This document shows positions 34,651-43,286 of a stretch of 64,000 nt of DNA, piece after piece (the first letter of the stretch is position 1; the number at the start of each line of letters is the position of its first letter). A model generated the notes under the pieces. The model worked only from the letters and a program-made list of their open reading frames with translations. It ran no database searches and was not told the DNA's origin. Source of the stretch: Phosphoribacter sp037045045. GTDB lineage: Bacteria > Actinomycetota > Actinomycetes > Actinomycetales > Dermatophilaceae. Position numbers and translations under genes: made by a program. The DNA lies in contig JBAOHL010000007.1 of assembly GCA_037045045.1 (NCBI GenBank), positions 62,001 through 126,000 of the forward strand, in the 5' to 3' direction.

Positions 34651-35526
34651 GTGCCCGAGGGCCACACCCTGCATCGACTCGCAGGGGCGCTCGACGCCGC
34701 CTTCGGCGGCCACTCGCCCCGGGCCAGCAGCCCGCAGGGCCGGTTCGCCGAGGGGGCGGCACTGCTCGACGGGCGGCCGTTGCTGCGTGCCGACGCCTGG
34801 GGCAAACACCTGTTCGTCGACTTCGCCGCGGACCTGGCCCTGCACGTGCACCTCGGGCTTATCGGGACCTTCGACGTCGCGACATACCAGCCCGACGCCG
34901 GGCCGCCCCCACCGGTAGGTCAGGTTCGACTGAGATTGGCCACCGAGCGCCACGTGGCCGACTTGCGCGCGGCGATGCTGTGCCGACTGGCCCTGCCCGA
35001 GGAGGTGGCCGCGGTGCTGGCCACACTCGGGCCGGACCCCCTGCGCGCCGATGCGGACCCGCAGCGCGCCTGGCGGCGGATTGCCCGAAGTCATCGCGCC
35101 ATCGCCGACCTGCTCATGGACCAGGCGGTCCTGGCGGGGGTGGGCAACGTCTACCGCGCGGAGGTGCTGTTCAGGCACCGGGTGGACCCCCACCGGCCCG
35201 GGTGCGAGATTCGCGAGTCCACCTGGCGGGCGATCTGGGCGGATCTGCGCGCCCTCATGCCGATCGGTGTGCAGCTCGGGCAGATCGTCACGATGGCCGA
35301 CCAGGTCCAGGACGCCCTGGCCGGGGCGTACGACCCGCTGGCCGTTCCCGGGCAGGCCAGCGGCGTCTCGGCCTGGCGCCCGAACCCGAAGGGCGCCCTC
35401 GAGCGGCGCTACTACGTGTACCGCAGAGCCGGCGAACCGTGCCGCCAGTGCGGCGCCAGGGTGCGCACTCAGGTGGTCGCCGGGCGCAACCTCTTCTGGT
35501 GTGGCCGCTGTCAGCGCCGCAGGTGA
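34651..35526 (+). CDS. nei: Fpg/Nei-family DNA glycosylase (endonuclease VIII-like)
   Basis: A 291-residue protein 7 bases after ku, from GTG 34651. The N-terminal PEGHTLHR exposes Pro2 and Glu3, the nucleophile and catalytic Glu of the family. Later: LMDQAVLAGVGNVYRAEVLF (H2TH motif), and a zinc finger with CRQCGARVR and FWCGRCQRR. It removes oxidised bases and nicks abasic sites. PEGHT rather than PELPEV places it with Nei rather than MutM. Co-location with Ku suggests a shared DNA repair operon. Confidence 0.9.
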   Translation: MPEGHTLHRLAGALDAAFGGHSPRASSPQGRFAEGAALLDGRPLLRADAWGKHLFVDFAADLALHVHLGLIGTFDVATYQPDAGPPPPVGQVRLRLATERHVADLRAAMLCRLALPEEVAAVLATLGPDPLRADADPQRAWRRIARSHRAIADLLMDQAVLAGVGNVYRAEVLFRHRVDPHRPGCEIRESTWRAIWADLRALMPIGVQLGQIVTMADQVQDALAGAYDPLAVPGQASGVSAWRPNPKGALERRYYVYRRAGEPCRQCGARVRTQVVAGRNLFWCGRCQRRR

Positions 35527-35564
35527 CCCGCGGCGTCCGGTAGCCGGCGGCATACCGTGGTGCC

Positions 35565-35858
35565 ATGAGCAGGGAGACCGACCTCGACATGATCGCCGGG
35601 CAGGCCACTCGGGCCTATCGCAGCGGGCAGAAGTTCTTCGTGGCCAGGCTCAGGCTCGGCGCCTGGGGCCAGCCCGGCCACGGGGAGCTGCCGAGCTGGG
35701 GGGAGAGCCTGGAGGCCGTCGAGGCCGCCGGGTGGGTCCTGGATCGCTGGGCGGCCAGTGCCGATTCCAGTGGGGGAGTCAACGCATTCCCGGTATTCCG
35801 CAGGGGCACGGCCGCGCCAGAGCCGACCTCGGCGTGGCCCCCGCAAGACCGCCGCTGA
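35565..35858 (+). CDS. Small hypothetical protein
   Basis: A 97-residue protein from ATG 35565, after a short spacer that contains one GGCATACC motif. It shows RAYRSGQKFFVARLRLG, LPSWGESLEAVEAAGWVLDRWA and a polar C-terminus with FRRG. No family recognised; the pattern resembles small proteins with an antiparallel sheet and one helix. It ends just before the strong hairpin at 35862. Confidence 0.5.
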   Translation: MSRETDLDMIAGQATRAYRSGQKFFVARLRLGAWGQPGHGELPSWGESLEAVEAAGWVLDRWAASADSSGGVNAFPVFRRGTAAPEPTSAWPPQDRR

Positions 35859-35861
35859 CAC

Positions 35862-35899
35862 CGTAGGCCGACCGGCAGCACCCCGCCGGTCGGCCTACG
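35862..35899. terminator. Strong bidirectional terminator
   Basis: A perfect 15-bp stem (35862-35876 with 35885-35899; arms begin CGTAGGCC and end GGCCTACG) with an 8-base loop. It separates the + strand small gene from the - strand universal stress gene and can serve both. Confidence 0.8.
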
Positions 35900-35915
35900 A
35901 GGACGTCAACGATGG

Positions 35916-36824
35916 TCAGCGGTGGGTCAGCGCCACGGGCACCGGCGAGCCGATGAGGGACTTCATCGCCGTCGAGCCGAGCAGCAACCCGCCGAACCCG
36001 CCCTTGCCTCGGCTGCCGACGACGAGCAGGTCGGCGTCCTTGGCGGCGGCGTCGAGCACGTGCACCGGCGATCCCTCGGCGGCCAGCGCCTGCACGGTGA
36101 CGTCCGGGTGGGCCGCGGCCGCCTCCGCGACGAACGCCGCGACCTTCTCGTTGTGCTGGTGGCGAATCCGTGCCTCGATGACCTCGTCCCCGCCGGCGAT
36201 CGACTCGCCCTCGGCGAAGTCGAACCACCAGGCATAGACGGCCTTGACGGTGCCACCGGGGCGGGCCGCCTGGATCGCGAAGTCCAGGGCGCGAGCCGAG
36301 CGGCGCGACCCGTCGACACCGACGACGACCGTGGCCGGCCCGCTGGGGTGGGCGGTCTTCCGGTTGGGGTGCACGACGACGACGGGGCAGTGGGCATGCA
36401 CGGCGGTCGTGAACGCCGTCGTCCCCACCGCCGCGTGCGGCCCCTTGTGCTTGCCGTGGCTGCCGACGACGACGAGCGCGGCGTTCTTGCTCGCCTTGAC
36501 GAGCTTGCGCGAGGCTTGGCCTTCGACGGGGACCTGGACGACCTTCACGCCTGGGTGTGCGGCCTTGACAGCGGCGACGGCCTCGTCGAGCAGGGCGCCG
36601 GAGTTCTCCGCGACGATCTCGCCGACCTCTGCCATCGCGGCGCCGAGGGGCAACTGCCCGCTGCGCAACTCCTTGACGTTGACGATATGCAGGGCCACGC
36701 CCCGCTGGTCGGCCTCGGCGGCGGCCCAGAGCAGTGCGGCGTGAGCCGGGTCGGCGCCGTCGATGCCGACGACGACGTGATCGCCTCGGGGGGTGGACTC
36801 GCCCTTGGACTTGTTGTCTGTCAT
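35916..36824 (-). CDS. Tandem universal stress protein
   Basis: A 302-residue protein with two USP domains. Domain 1 begins HVVVGIDGADPAHAALLWAA and ends with the ATP-binding VVVGSHGKHKGPHAAVGTTAF. Domain 2 begins TVVVGVDGSRRSARALDFAI and ends LLVVGSRGKGGFGGLLLGSTA. Both carry the GxxGxH/KG-type nucleotide loops, so ATP binding is likely. Such proteins are induced in hypoxia or stationary phase in actinobacteria. It is divergent from clpC, sharing a 300-base control region. Confidence 0.9.
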   Translation of the reverse strand: MTDNKSKGESTPRGDHVVVGIDGADPAHAALLWAAAEADQRGVALHIVNVKELRSGQLPLGAAMAEVGEIVAENSGALLDEAVAAVKAAHPGVKVVQVPVEGQASRKLVKASKNAALVVVGSHGKHKGPHAAVGTTAFTTAVHAHCPVVVVHPNRKTAHPSGPATVVVGVDGSRRSARALDFAIQAARPGGTVKAVYAWWFDFAEGESIAGGDEVIEARIRHQHNEKVAAFVAEAAAAHPDVTVQALAAEGSPVHVLDAAAKDADLLVVGSRGKGGFGGLLLGSTAMKSLIGSPVPVALTHR

Positions 36825-37127
36825 GACCTCACCTTGGTTGTCAAATGCCTGACAGCGTAGGGACCTTAGGCCCGGATTGCTTGGGATATCTACCACACCT
36901 CGGAGCGGGCCCCGTTCGATCGGACGATACGCCGACGGCGAAACCGCGGAACCGGTAGGCCGCGCCCCTGCCGCGGAGGGGAACAGGACCGTATACCGGC
37001 GCGTTGCACGGGAGCACGTCGAGAGTCGGCGAACTGCCGACCGGCGCCTTGGCACCGAGCGCAACCTGGGGCCGAAAGCCCGGCCCGGATACCATCGACG
37101 TGTCGGCATAGGGCAGGAGTGTTGAGG
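36825..37127. promoter_or_regulatory. Divergent control region of the stress protein and clpC
   Basis: No gene is seen. It holds the SigH/SigR-like promoter listed separately, a short palindrome CGCC-N3-GGCG near 36931 that could relate to a ClgR site, and TACCAT near 37090 as a possible -10 closer to clpC. Assignments are by pattern only. Confidence 0.4.
36980..37005 (+). promoter_or_regulatory. SigH/SigR-like promoter candidate for clpC
   Basis: GGAAC (36980-36984), an 18-base spacer, then GTT (37003-37005). This matches the GGAA(T/C)-N18-GTT form recognised by stress sigma factors SigH/SigR. In Corynebacterium glutamicum clpC is under SigH and ClgR, so the assignment fits known regulation. 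The leader would be about 115 bases. Confidence 0.4.
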
Positions 37128-39683
37128 ATGTTCGAACGGTTCACCGATCGCGCGCGGCGGGTGGTCGTGCTCGCCCAAGAAGAGGCGCGCATGCTCAATC
37201 ACAACTACATCGGCACGGAGCACATCCTCCTCGGGCTCATCCACGAGGGCGAAGGGCTGGCGGCCAAGGCGCTGGAGAACCTCGACATCTCGCTCGTCGC
37301 GGTCCGCGAGCAGGTCCAGGAGATCATCGGCACCGGCCAGCAGGCCCCGACCGGGCACATCCCGTTCACCCCGCGGGCCAAGAAGGTGCTCGAGTACTCG
37401 CTGCGCGAGGGCCTGCAGCTCGGACACACCTACATCGGCACCGAGCACATCCTCCTCGGGCTCATCCGCGAGGGCGAGGGGGTTGCCGCTCAGGTGCTCG
37501 TCAAACTCGGCGCCGACCTCAACAAGGTCCGCCAGCAGGTCATCCAACTGCTCGCCGGCTACCAGTCCAGCCAGGGCGAGAAGGCCGGGGCCGGCGTCGG
37601 TCCGGCTCAGGGACCCGCCGAAGGGTCCCCCGCCGGTTCGCTCGTGCTCGACCAGTTCGGGCGCAACCTCACCCAGGCCGCCCGGGAGGGCCGACTCGAC
37701 CCGGTGATCGGGCGCGAGAAGGAGATCGAGCGGGTTATGCAGGTGCTGTCCCGCCGGACGAAGAACAACCCCGTCCTCATCGGCGAGCCTGGCGTCGGCA
37801 AGACCGCCGTTGTCGAAGGTCTGGCCCAGGACATCGTCCGCGGCACGGTGCCCGAGACGCTCAAGGACAAGCAGCTCTACACCCTCGACCTCGGGGCCCT
37901 CGTGGCCGGCTCGCGCTACCGGGGCGACTTCGAGGAGCGGCTGCGCAAGGTCCTCAAGGAGATCCGCACTCGCGGCGACATCATCATCTTCATCGACGAG
38001 ATCCACACCCTCGTGGGGGCCGGTGCCGCCGAGGGCGCCATCGACGCCGCGTCGATCCTCAAGCCGATGCTCGCCCGGGGCGAGCTGCAGACCGTCGGCG
38101 CGACGACCCTCGACGAGTACCGCAAGCACATCGAGAAGGACTCCGCCCTGGAGCGGCGCTTCCAGCCCATCCAGGTCGCCGAACCGACCCTGTCGCACAC
38201 GATCGAGATCCTCAAGGGCCTGCGCGACCGCTACGAAGCGCACCACCGAGTGTCCATCACCGACGCCGCGCTCGTCGCCGCCGCCTCGATGGCCGATCGA
38301 TACGTCAACGACCGGTTCCTGCCCGACAAGGCCATCGACCTCATCGACGAGGCCGGGGCTCGGCTGCGCATCCGCCGGATGACCGCCCCGCCGGACCTGC
38401 GCCAGTTCGACGAGAAGATCGCCGACGTGCGCCGCCAGAAGGAGGCGGCCATCGACGGGCAGGACTTCGAGAAGGCGGCCCGCCTGCGCGACGACGAAAA
38501 GCAACTCATCATCGCCCGCAGCGAGCGTGAGGCGCAGTGGCGGTCCGGCGATATGGACGTCGTCGCCGAGGTCGACGAGGAACTCATCGCCGAGGTGCTC
38601 GCCGCCTCGACCGGCATACCGGTCTTCAAGCTCACCGAAGAGGAGTCCTCCCGACTGCTCAACATGGAGGCCGAGCTGCACAAGCGCGTCGTCGGGATGG
38701 ACGACGCGATCAAGGCCCTCTCCCAGGCGATCCGGCGCACCCGAGCGGGCCTCAAGGACCCGCGTCGACCGGGTGGGTCGTTCATCTTCGCCGGCCCCAC
38801 CGGCGTGGGCAAGACCGAGTTGGCCAAGACGCTCGCCGAGTTCCTCTTCGGCGACGAGGACTCGCTCATCCAGCTGGACATGTCCGAGTACTCCGAGAAG
38901 CACACCGTCTCGCGGCTGTTCGGGTCACCTCCCGGCTACGTCGGGTACGAGGAGGGCGGGCAGCTCACCGAGAAGGTCCGTCGCAAACCGTTCTCCGTCG
39001 TACTGTTCGACGAGGTCGAGAAGGCTCACCCGGACATCTTCAACTCGCTGCTGCAGGTGCTCGAGGACGGGCGGCTCACCGACAGCCAGGGCCGGATGGT
39101 CGACTTCAAAAACACCGTCGTCATCATGACGACCAACCTCGGCACCCGCGACATCACCAAGGGCTCGCTGGGCTTCTCGGCAGGTCCGGACAGCCGTAGC
39201 GAGTACGAGCGGATGAAGAACAAGGTCACCGACGAGTTGAAGAACCACTTCCGGCCCGAGTTCCTCAACCGCGTCGACGACGTCATCGTCTTCCCGCAGC
39301 TCACCAGGGACGAGATCGTCGCCATCGTCGATCTCGAGATCGCCAAGCTCGACAAGAGGCTGCGGGACAAGGACATGGGCATCGAGCTCACCGTCACGGC
39401 CAAGAACCTGCTGGCCACGAAGGGGTACGACCCGGTTCTCGGTGCCCGTCCGTTGCGTCGGACGATCCAGCGCGAGATCGAGGACATGCTCTCGGAGAAG
39501 ATCCTCTACGGCGAGCTGAGTTCGGGCGAGTTCGTCCTCGTCGACGCCACCGGGGAGGAGAAGGACGCGTCCTTCACCTTCACCGGCTCGCTCAAACGCG
39601 ACACGCTGCCCGACATCCCCGACGTGCCGCCGGTGGACACCGTCGGCGGTGGCCCGCAGGATGCCGCCAGCGCCACCGGCTGA
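37128..39683 (+). CDS. clpC: ClpC AAA+ unfoldase
   Basis: An 851-residue HSP100 protein starting MFERFTDRARRVVVLAQEEA. Two Clp_N repeats (residues ~15-145), AAA1 with Walker A GEPGVGKT, a UVR/M-like middle region (EKIADVRRQKEAAIDGQDFEKAARLRDDE), and AAA2 with Walker A GPTGVGKT and arginine finger region SEYERMKNKVTDELK. It unfolds substrates for ClpP and is essential in related bacteria. Length and order are normal. A rare ATA Ile codon in GGC-ATA-CCG (near 38613) coincides with the recurrent heptamer. Confidence 0.97.
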   Translation: MFERFTDRARRVVVLAQEEARMLNHNYIGTEHILLGLIHEGEGLAAKALENLDISLVAVREQVQEIIGTGQQAPTGHIPFTPRAKKVLEYSLREGLQLGHTYIGTEHILLGLIREGEGVAAQVLVKLGADLNKVRQQVIQLLAGYQSSQGEKAGAGVGPAQGPAEGSPAGSLVLDQFGRNLTQAAREGRLDPVIGREKEIERVMQVLSRRTKNNPVLIGEPGVGKTAVVEGLAQDIVRGTVPETLKDKQLYTLDLGALVAGSRYRGDFEERLRKVLKEIRTRGDIIIFIDEIHTLVGAGAAEGAIDAASILKPMLARGELQTVGATTLDEYRKHIEKDSALERRFQPIQVAEPTLSHTIEILKGLRDRYEAHHRVSITDAALVAAASMADRYVNDRFLPDKAIDLIDEAGARLRIRRMTAPPDLRQFDEKIADVRRQKEAAIDGQDFEKAARLRDDEKQLIIARSEREAQWRSGDMDVVAEVDEELIAEVLAASTGIPVFKLTEEESSRLLNMEAELHKRVVGMDDAIKALSQAIRRTRAGLKDPRRPGGSFIFAGPTGVGKTELAKTLAEFLFGDEDSLIQLDMSEYSEKHTVSRLFGSPPGYVGYEEGGQLTEKVRRKPFSVVLFDEVEKAHPDIFNSLLQVLEDGRLTDSQGRMVDFKNTVVIMTTNLGTRDITKGSLGFSAGPDSRSEYERMKNKVTDELKNHFRPEFLNRVDDVIVFPQLTRDEIVAIVDLEIAKLDKRLRDKDMGIELTVTAKNLLATKGYDPVLGARPLRRTIQREIEDMLSEKILYGELSSGEFVLVDATGEEKDASFTFTGSLKRDTLPDIPDVPPVDTVGGGPQDAASATG

Positions 39684-39719
39684 CGGCCGTCTGCGGCGAG
39701 GTCCCTTAGGATCGGCCTC

Positions 39720-40148
39720 GTGGCCTCCGACGAGGTACCTCGCGACGACTCCGGTCGCTGGGTCCTGCCCTGGGACGGCCGCGTGGTCGACCAGATTTGC
39801 GTCGACTACGCGGTGACGTTCGTCATCGACGGGTGCCACAGCGTCCGCATCGGCACGCCGTTTGTCGCCCGGATCGGCGACCAGACCCACGAGATCGACC
39901 CGGCCGACGTGCAGACCGTGGCACCGGCGCTCGCCTTCCACGGCGCAGTCGTCCGTTCTGCGGTGGCGCAGCAGGACGGCTCGCTGCGGGTGGACTTTGT
40001 CGACGGCTTGGCCATCGCCGTCGAGCCGGACGCGGCATACGAGGCCTGGGAGGTCGACGGCGGACTGCCGCCGGTCACTCCCGGCTACCGACTCGTCGCT
40101 GCGCCCGGCGGCGGCGTCAGGGTCGGCGACGACCCCGACCCCAGCTGA
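39720..40148 (+). CDS. Conserved hypothetical protein (DUF6188-like)
   Basis: A 142-residue protein from GTG 39720, 36 bases after clpC. Sheet-rich: RWVLPWDGRVVDQICVDYAVTFVIDG, VRIGTPFVARIGDQ, LRVDFVDGLAIAVEPDAAYEAWEVDG and YRLVAAPGGGVRV. The pattern resembles small actinobacterial immunity-like or DUF6188 proteins, but I am not sure of the family. It is likely in one transcript with clpC and the acetyltransferase. Confidence 0.5.
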   Translation: MASDEVPRDDSGRWVLPWDGRVVDQICVDYAVTFVIDGCHSVRIGTPFVARIGDQTHEIDPADVQTVAPALAFHGAVVRSAVAQQDGSLRVDFVDGLAIAVEPDAAYEAWEVDGGLPPVTPGYRLVAAPGGGVRVGDDPDPS

Positions 40149-40163
40149 ACGCGGTCTGGTCAC

Positions 40164-40664
40164 GTGGACGATATCCGCACCCGTCGCGCGCGCACCGAGG
40201 ACGTGCGACCCATCCGTGCCATCGTCGCGCCCCTGGTCGCCACCCGCCGGCTGGTGGCCAAGGACGCGGTGACCTACTACGAGTCGTTGCAGCAGTTCCG
40301 GGTCGCCGAGCTCGACGGCGCGGTGGTCGGATGCGGAGCCCTGCACGTGATGTGGGACGACCTGGCCGAGGTGCGCACCCTCGCGGTAGCACAGGATCGG
40401 CTGGGCAGCGGCGTCGGGCACGCCCTGCTGCGGGACCTCGTCGCCGACGCGCGGGCGCTCGGTGTCAGACGGATCTTCGTCCTCACGTTCGAGACGGCCT
40501 TCTTCACCCGGCACGGGTTCGTCACCATCGACGGTCAGGCGGTGCCGCCAGAGGTCTACGCGGAGCTGCTGCGCTCGTACGACGAGGGAGTAGCGGAGTT
40601 CCTCGACCTCGAGCGGGTCAAGCCGAACACCCTCGGCAACACCCGGATGGTGCTCACGCTGTAG
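40164..40664 (+). CDS. Amino-acid N-acetyltransferase (ArgA-like GNAT)
   Basis: A 166-residue GNAT protein from GTG 40164. The acetyl-CoA binding segment is EVRTLAVAQDRLGSGVGHALLRDLV (Q/RxxGxG/A type). The end FFTRHGFVTIDG and LPxEVYAELL-like region (VPPEVYAELLRSYDEG) resembles the short stand-alone ArgA of M. tuberculosis (Rv2747), which makes N-acetylglutamate for arginine synthesis. No other arginine genes are nearby, so the role rests on similarity. It ends before a bidirectional hairpin. Confidence 0.75.
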   Translation: MDDIRTRRARTEDVRPIRAIVAPLVATRRLVAKDAVTYYESLQQFRVAELDGAVVGCGALHVMWDDLAEVRTLAVAQDRLGSGVGHALLRDLVADARALGVRRIFVLTFETAFFTRHGFVTIDGQAVPPEVYAELLRSYDEGVAEFLDLERVKPNTLGNTRMVLTL

Positions 40665-40687
40665 CGGGGCAGGTCGCGAACGCCGCT

Positions 40688-40714
40688 GCACCGGGCATGT
40701 CGCAGGCCCGGTGC
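40688..40714. terminator. Hairpin between convergent genes
   Basis: GCACCGGGC (40688-40696) and GCCCGGTGC (40706-40714) form a perfect 9-bp stem with a 9-base loop, between the acetyltransferase (+) and the lyase (-). A further CACCGGGCCCG follows. It probably terminates both transcripts. Confidence 0.6.
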
Positions 40715-40752
40715 CGACGTACGACACCGGGCCCGCGGGGGGTACGAGAGAC

Positions 40753-42201
40753 CTACAGGCTGTCGCCGAAGTCCTCGCGGAACTTGGCCACGAGGCGCTC
40801 TTGCCAGTCGCTCGTCGGCTCGAGCCGCCCGAAGAAGAAGCGCAGCACCGGGGGCTCCTCGGTCCATTTCAGGCCGCCGACGATCTCCCGGTTGTGCCAG
40901 AGCCAGTCGATGCGGTCGATGGTGTACTTGACCTGGGACAGGGTGAAGACCCGCCGGGGCAGTGCCAGGCGCAGCAACTCCATCTTCGAGTAGACCTCGG
41001 TGCCGTCCGGTTCGCGCTGTTCGGACAGCGTGCCTCGCTCCATGCCCCGCACGCCGGCGGCGATGAACATCGCGGACGCCAGTGCCCCGGCCCGGTACTC
41101 CTCGACCGGGACGTGCTTGAGGAACTCCATGGCGTCGAGGTGGCACCCGAGGCCGCCGGCCGGGGTGATGACGGGGATACCGCGCTTGACCAACTCGTTG
41201 ACCATGTACTCGATGAAGATCGGGCCCTGGCTGTACATCGCCTCGTCGTAGGTCTCTTCCAGACCCACCGCGAGCGCCTCGATCTCGCGGATCGACATGC
41301 CGCCGTAGGACAGGAAGCCCTCGTAGAGGGGGACGAAGTCGCGCATCTTCATGTAGAGGTCGTGGTCGCGGACGCAGATAGCGCCACCGCGGACGCAGCC
41401 GAGCTTGCGAGCCGAGAAGTAGATGATGTCGACGGCGTCGGCGCAGGTGCGGATGATCTCGCGGGTGTCGACGCCGGCGTACTTCTCCTCGCGGTTCTTG
41501 ACGAAGTGCAGGTTGTCGGCGAGCAGGCTGGTGTCCCAGACGAGCAGGATGTTGTTCGACCGGCAGATCTCGCTGACCTCCAGGAGGTTGGCCACCGAGT
41601 GCGGCTGACCGCCGATGAGGTTGGTGCCGGCCTCCATACGGACGAAGGCGACGTTCTTCGCGCCGTGCGCGGAGATGAGGCTCTCGAGCTTGTCAGGGTC
41701 CATGTTCCCCTTGAAGGGGTGGTCGCTCACCGAGTCCAGCGCGTGGTCGTAGTAGATCTCCTCGACCGTGCCGCCGTTGAGGGTGACGTGGACCTTCGAG
41801 GTCGTGAAGTGGTAGTTCATCGGAACGACGGATCCCTCGGTGACCAATGTCCGAGAGAGGATGTTTTCGGCGGCCCGCCCCTGGTGCACCGGCAACACGT
41901 GATCCATGCCGAACATGTCGACGATGGCCTTCTCGCACTTGTCCCAGCTCTGGCTGCCGGCGTAGCTGTCGTCGGCGACGAGCATCGAGGAGACCTGCCG
42001 GTCGCTCATGGCGTTGACGCCCGAGTCGGTGAGCATGTCGAGGTAGATGTCCTTGTTCTTCAACAGGAACGTGTTGTTCCCCGCTTCGGTGGAGGCCTCC
42101 AACCGCCGCTCGATGGGGACGAGATCCAACTTCTGGATCATCCGGACCTTGTGCATTTCCAGTGGGATCTGTTCGTCACCGAAGAACTTGAGGTTTGGCA
42201 T
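40753..42201 (-). CDS. Tryptophanase/tyrosine phenol-lyase family β-eliminating lyase
   Basis: A 482-residue PLP enzyme. The PLP lysine is in SARKLGCVRGG; the Tyr of DSYAGS, HQGRAAEN and carboxylate-binding Arg in LRLALPRRVF are kept. Two specificity positions look like tyrosine phenol-lyase: Thr in NYHFTTSKVH (Asp in tryptophanase) and Met/Arg in GVRGMERG (Val/Ile in tryptophanase). But the Lys next to the PLP lysine, a catalytic residue in both enzymes, is Arg here, and the Arg after DxT (TPL Arg217) is Leu. It should cleave an aromatic or related amino acid to ammonium, pyruvate and the side chain; the substrate is open. Stands alone. Confidence 0.8.
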   Translation of the reverse strand: MPNLKFFGDEQIPLEMHKVRMIQKLDLVPIERRLEASTEAGNNTFLLKNKDIYLDMLTDSGVNAMSDRQVSSMLVADDSYAGSQSWDKCEKAIVDMFGMDHVLPVHQGRAAENILSRTLVTEGSVVPMNYHFTTSKVHVTLNGGTVEEIYYDHALDSVSDHPFKGNMDPDKLESLISAHGAKNVAFVRMEAGTNLIGGQPHSVANLLEVSEICRSNNILLVWDTSLLADNLHFVKNREEKYAGVDTREIIRTCADAVDIIYFSARKLGCVRGGAICVRDHDLYMKMRDFVPLYEGFLSYGGMSIREIEALAVGLEETYDEAMYSQGPIFIEYMVNELVKRGIPVITPAGGLGCHLDAMEFLKHVPVEEYRAGALASAMFIAAGVRGMERGTLSEQREPDGTEVYSKMELLRLALPRRVFTLSQVKYTIDRIDWLWHNREIVGGLKWTEEPPVLRFFFGRLEPTSDWQERLVAKFREDFGDSL

Positions 42202-42280
42202 GGCTACCCCTCCGGGCGGTCGCGGGTGTGTGCGGGCTCACACTAGTGAGGACGCCGCTACGGGTAAGGGACTTCGGTCC

Positions 42281-43282
42281 CTATCCCGCGGCCGGTGGCC
42301 CGTGCCGCGGGGTCAGGCGGTTTCCACGGTCGCTCGACGGCGTCACGCGCGCCGTGTCGCCCGGCTCCTCCGAAGCGTGCTCGCCGCTGCCCGCGGCCGC
42401 GGGCAGGCGGTACCGGCCTCGCGCGAGCGGCTCGACGAGACCGTCGCTGACGAGTGAGTCCAGGCACCGGTGGCGCTGGGCCTCGGGGGGCCAGGCCCGC
42501 GCGAGCGCACGCGAGGACACCGGGGCCCTCGATTCGCGCAGGACGGCCAGCAGGGCGCCGCGGGCTTGCCGGTCGGTGCCGGTCCACGCCTGGCCGCGGC
42601 GGACCGGACCGAGGTATGCCGGTCGGCCGGCGGCCGCCCACGCGCACCACTGCACCACGGGGCAGTGCGAGCACCGCGGCGCCCGCGCTGTGCAGACCAG
42701 CGCGCCCAACTCCATCACCGCGACGTTCCACGTGTTGGCGGCCGCCCGATCGGCAGGCATCGCGGCGCGGGCTCGGTTCGCCTGCGCCCTGGTCGGGCCG
42801 GGCGGGGCCATGGCCTCGCCCTCGACGAGCCGGGCCAGCACGCGGCGCACATTGGTGTCGAGGACGGGTTCGGGGGTACCGAAGGCGAACGACGCGACCG
42901 CAGCAGCGGTGTACTCGCCGACCCCGGGCAGCTCGCGCAGCTCGGTCACCGATGAGGGCACACGCCCGCCGTGCCGCTCGACCATGGCCATCGCGGCCTC
43001 GTGCAGCCGCAGCGCCCTCCTCGGATAGCCGAGACGGCCCCAGGCCCGGACCGCCTCGCCGGGGGCGTCCGCGGCCAAGTGCGCCGGCGTCGGCCACCGG
43101 CGCATCCACTCGCGCCACACGGGTTCGACCCGCGCGATCGGCGTCTGCTGGGCCATCACCTCGCTGACGAAGACCGCCCACGGCGAGGCGTCCGTGGCGC
43201 GCCACGGCAGGTCGCGGGCGTGGCCGGCATACCAGTCGAGGATTCGGTGGTGCAGGTCCGGGTATGCGGTGGGGTCCGGCAC
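42281..43282 (-). CDS. mutY: A/G-specific adenine glycosylase
   Basis: A 333-residue enzyme from GTG 43282 (longer in-frame starts lack support). It shows WYAGHARDLPWRATDASPWAVFVSEVMAQQT, the helix-hairpin-helix with catalytic Asp (ELPGVGEYTAAAV, PVLDTNVRRVL) and the 4Fe-4S cluster as Cys-X6-Cys-X2-Cys-X5-Cys (around CTARAPRCSHC). It removes adenine mispaired with 8-oxoG. The C-terminal domain ends in a Pro/Gly-rich tail rather than a full NUDIX-like domain, as in other actinobacteria. It precedes none but follows disA with a 4-base gap. Confidence 0.9.
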   Translation of the reverse strand: MPDPTAYPDLHHRILDWYAGHARDLPWRATDASPWAVFVSEVMAQQTPIARVEPVWREWMRRWPTPAHLAADAPGEAVRAWGRLGYPRRALRLHEAAMAMVERHGGRVPSSVTELRELPGVGEYTAAAVASFAFGTPEPVLDTNVRRVLARLVEGEAMAPPGPTRAQANRARAAMPADRAAANTWNVAVMELGALVCTARAPRCSHCPVVQWCAWAAAGRPAYLGPVRRGQAWTGTDRQARGALLAVLRESRAPVSSRALARAWPPEAQRHRCLDSLVSDGLVEPLARGRYRLPAAAGSGEHASEEPGDTARVTPSSDRGNRLTPRHGPPAAG

Positions 43283-43286
43283 GCGG

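Noticed and set aside
35916..38903. A 995-codon - strand open frame that continues the stress protein upstream across clpC
   Set aside because: Only the last 302 codons are the universal stress protein; the rest is antisense to clpC.
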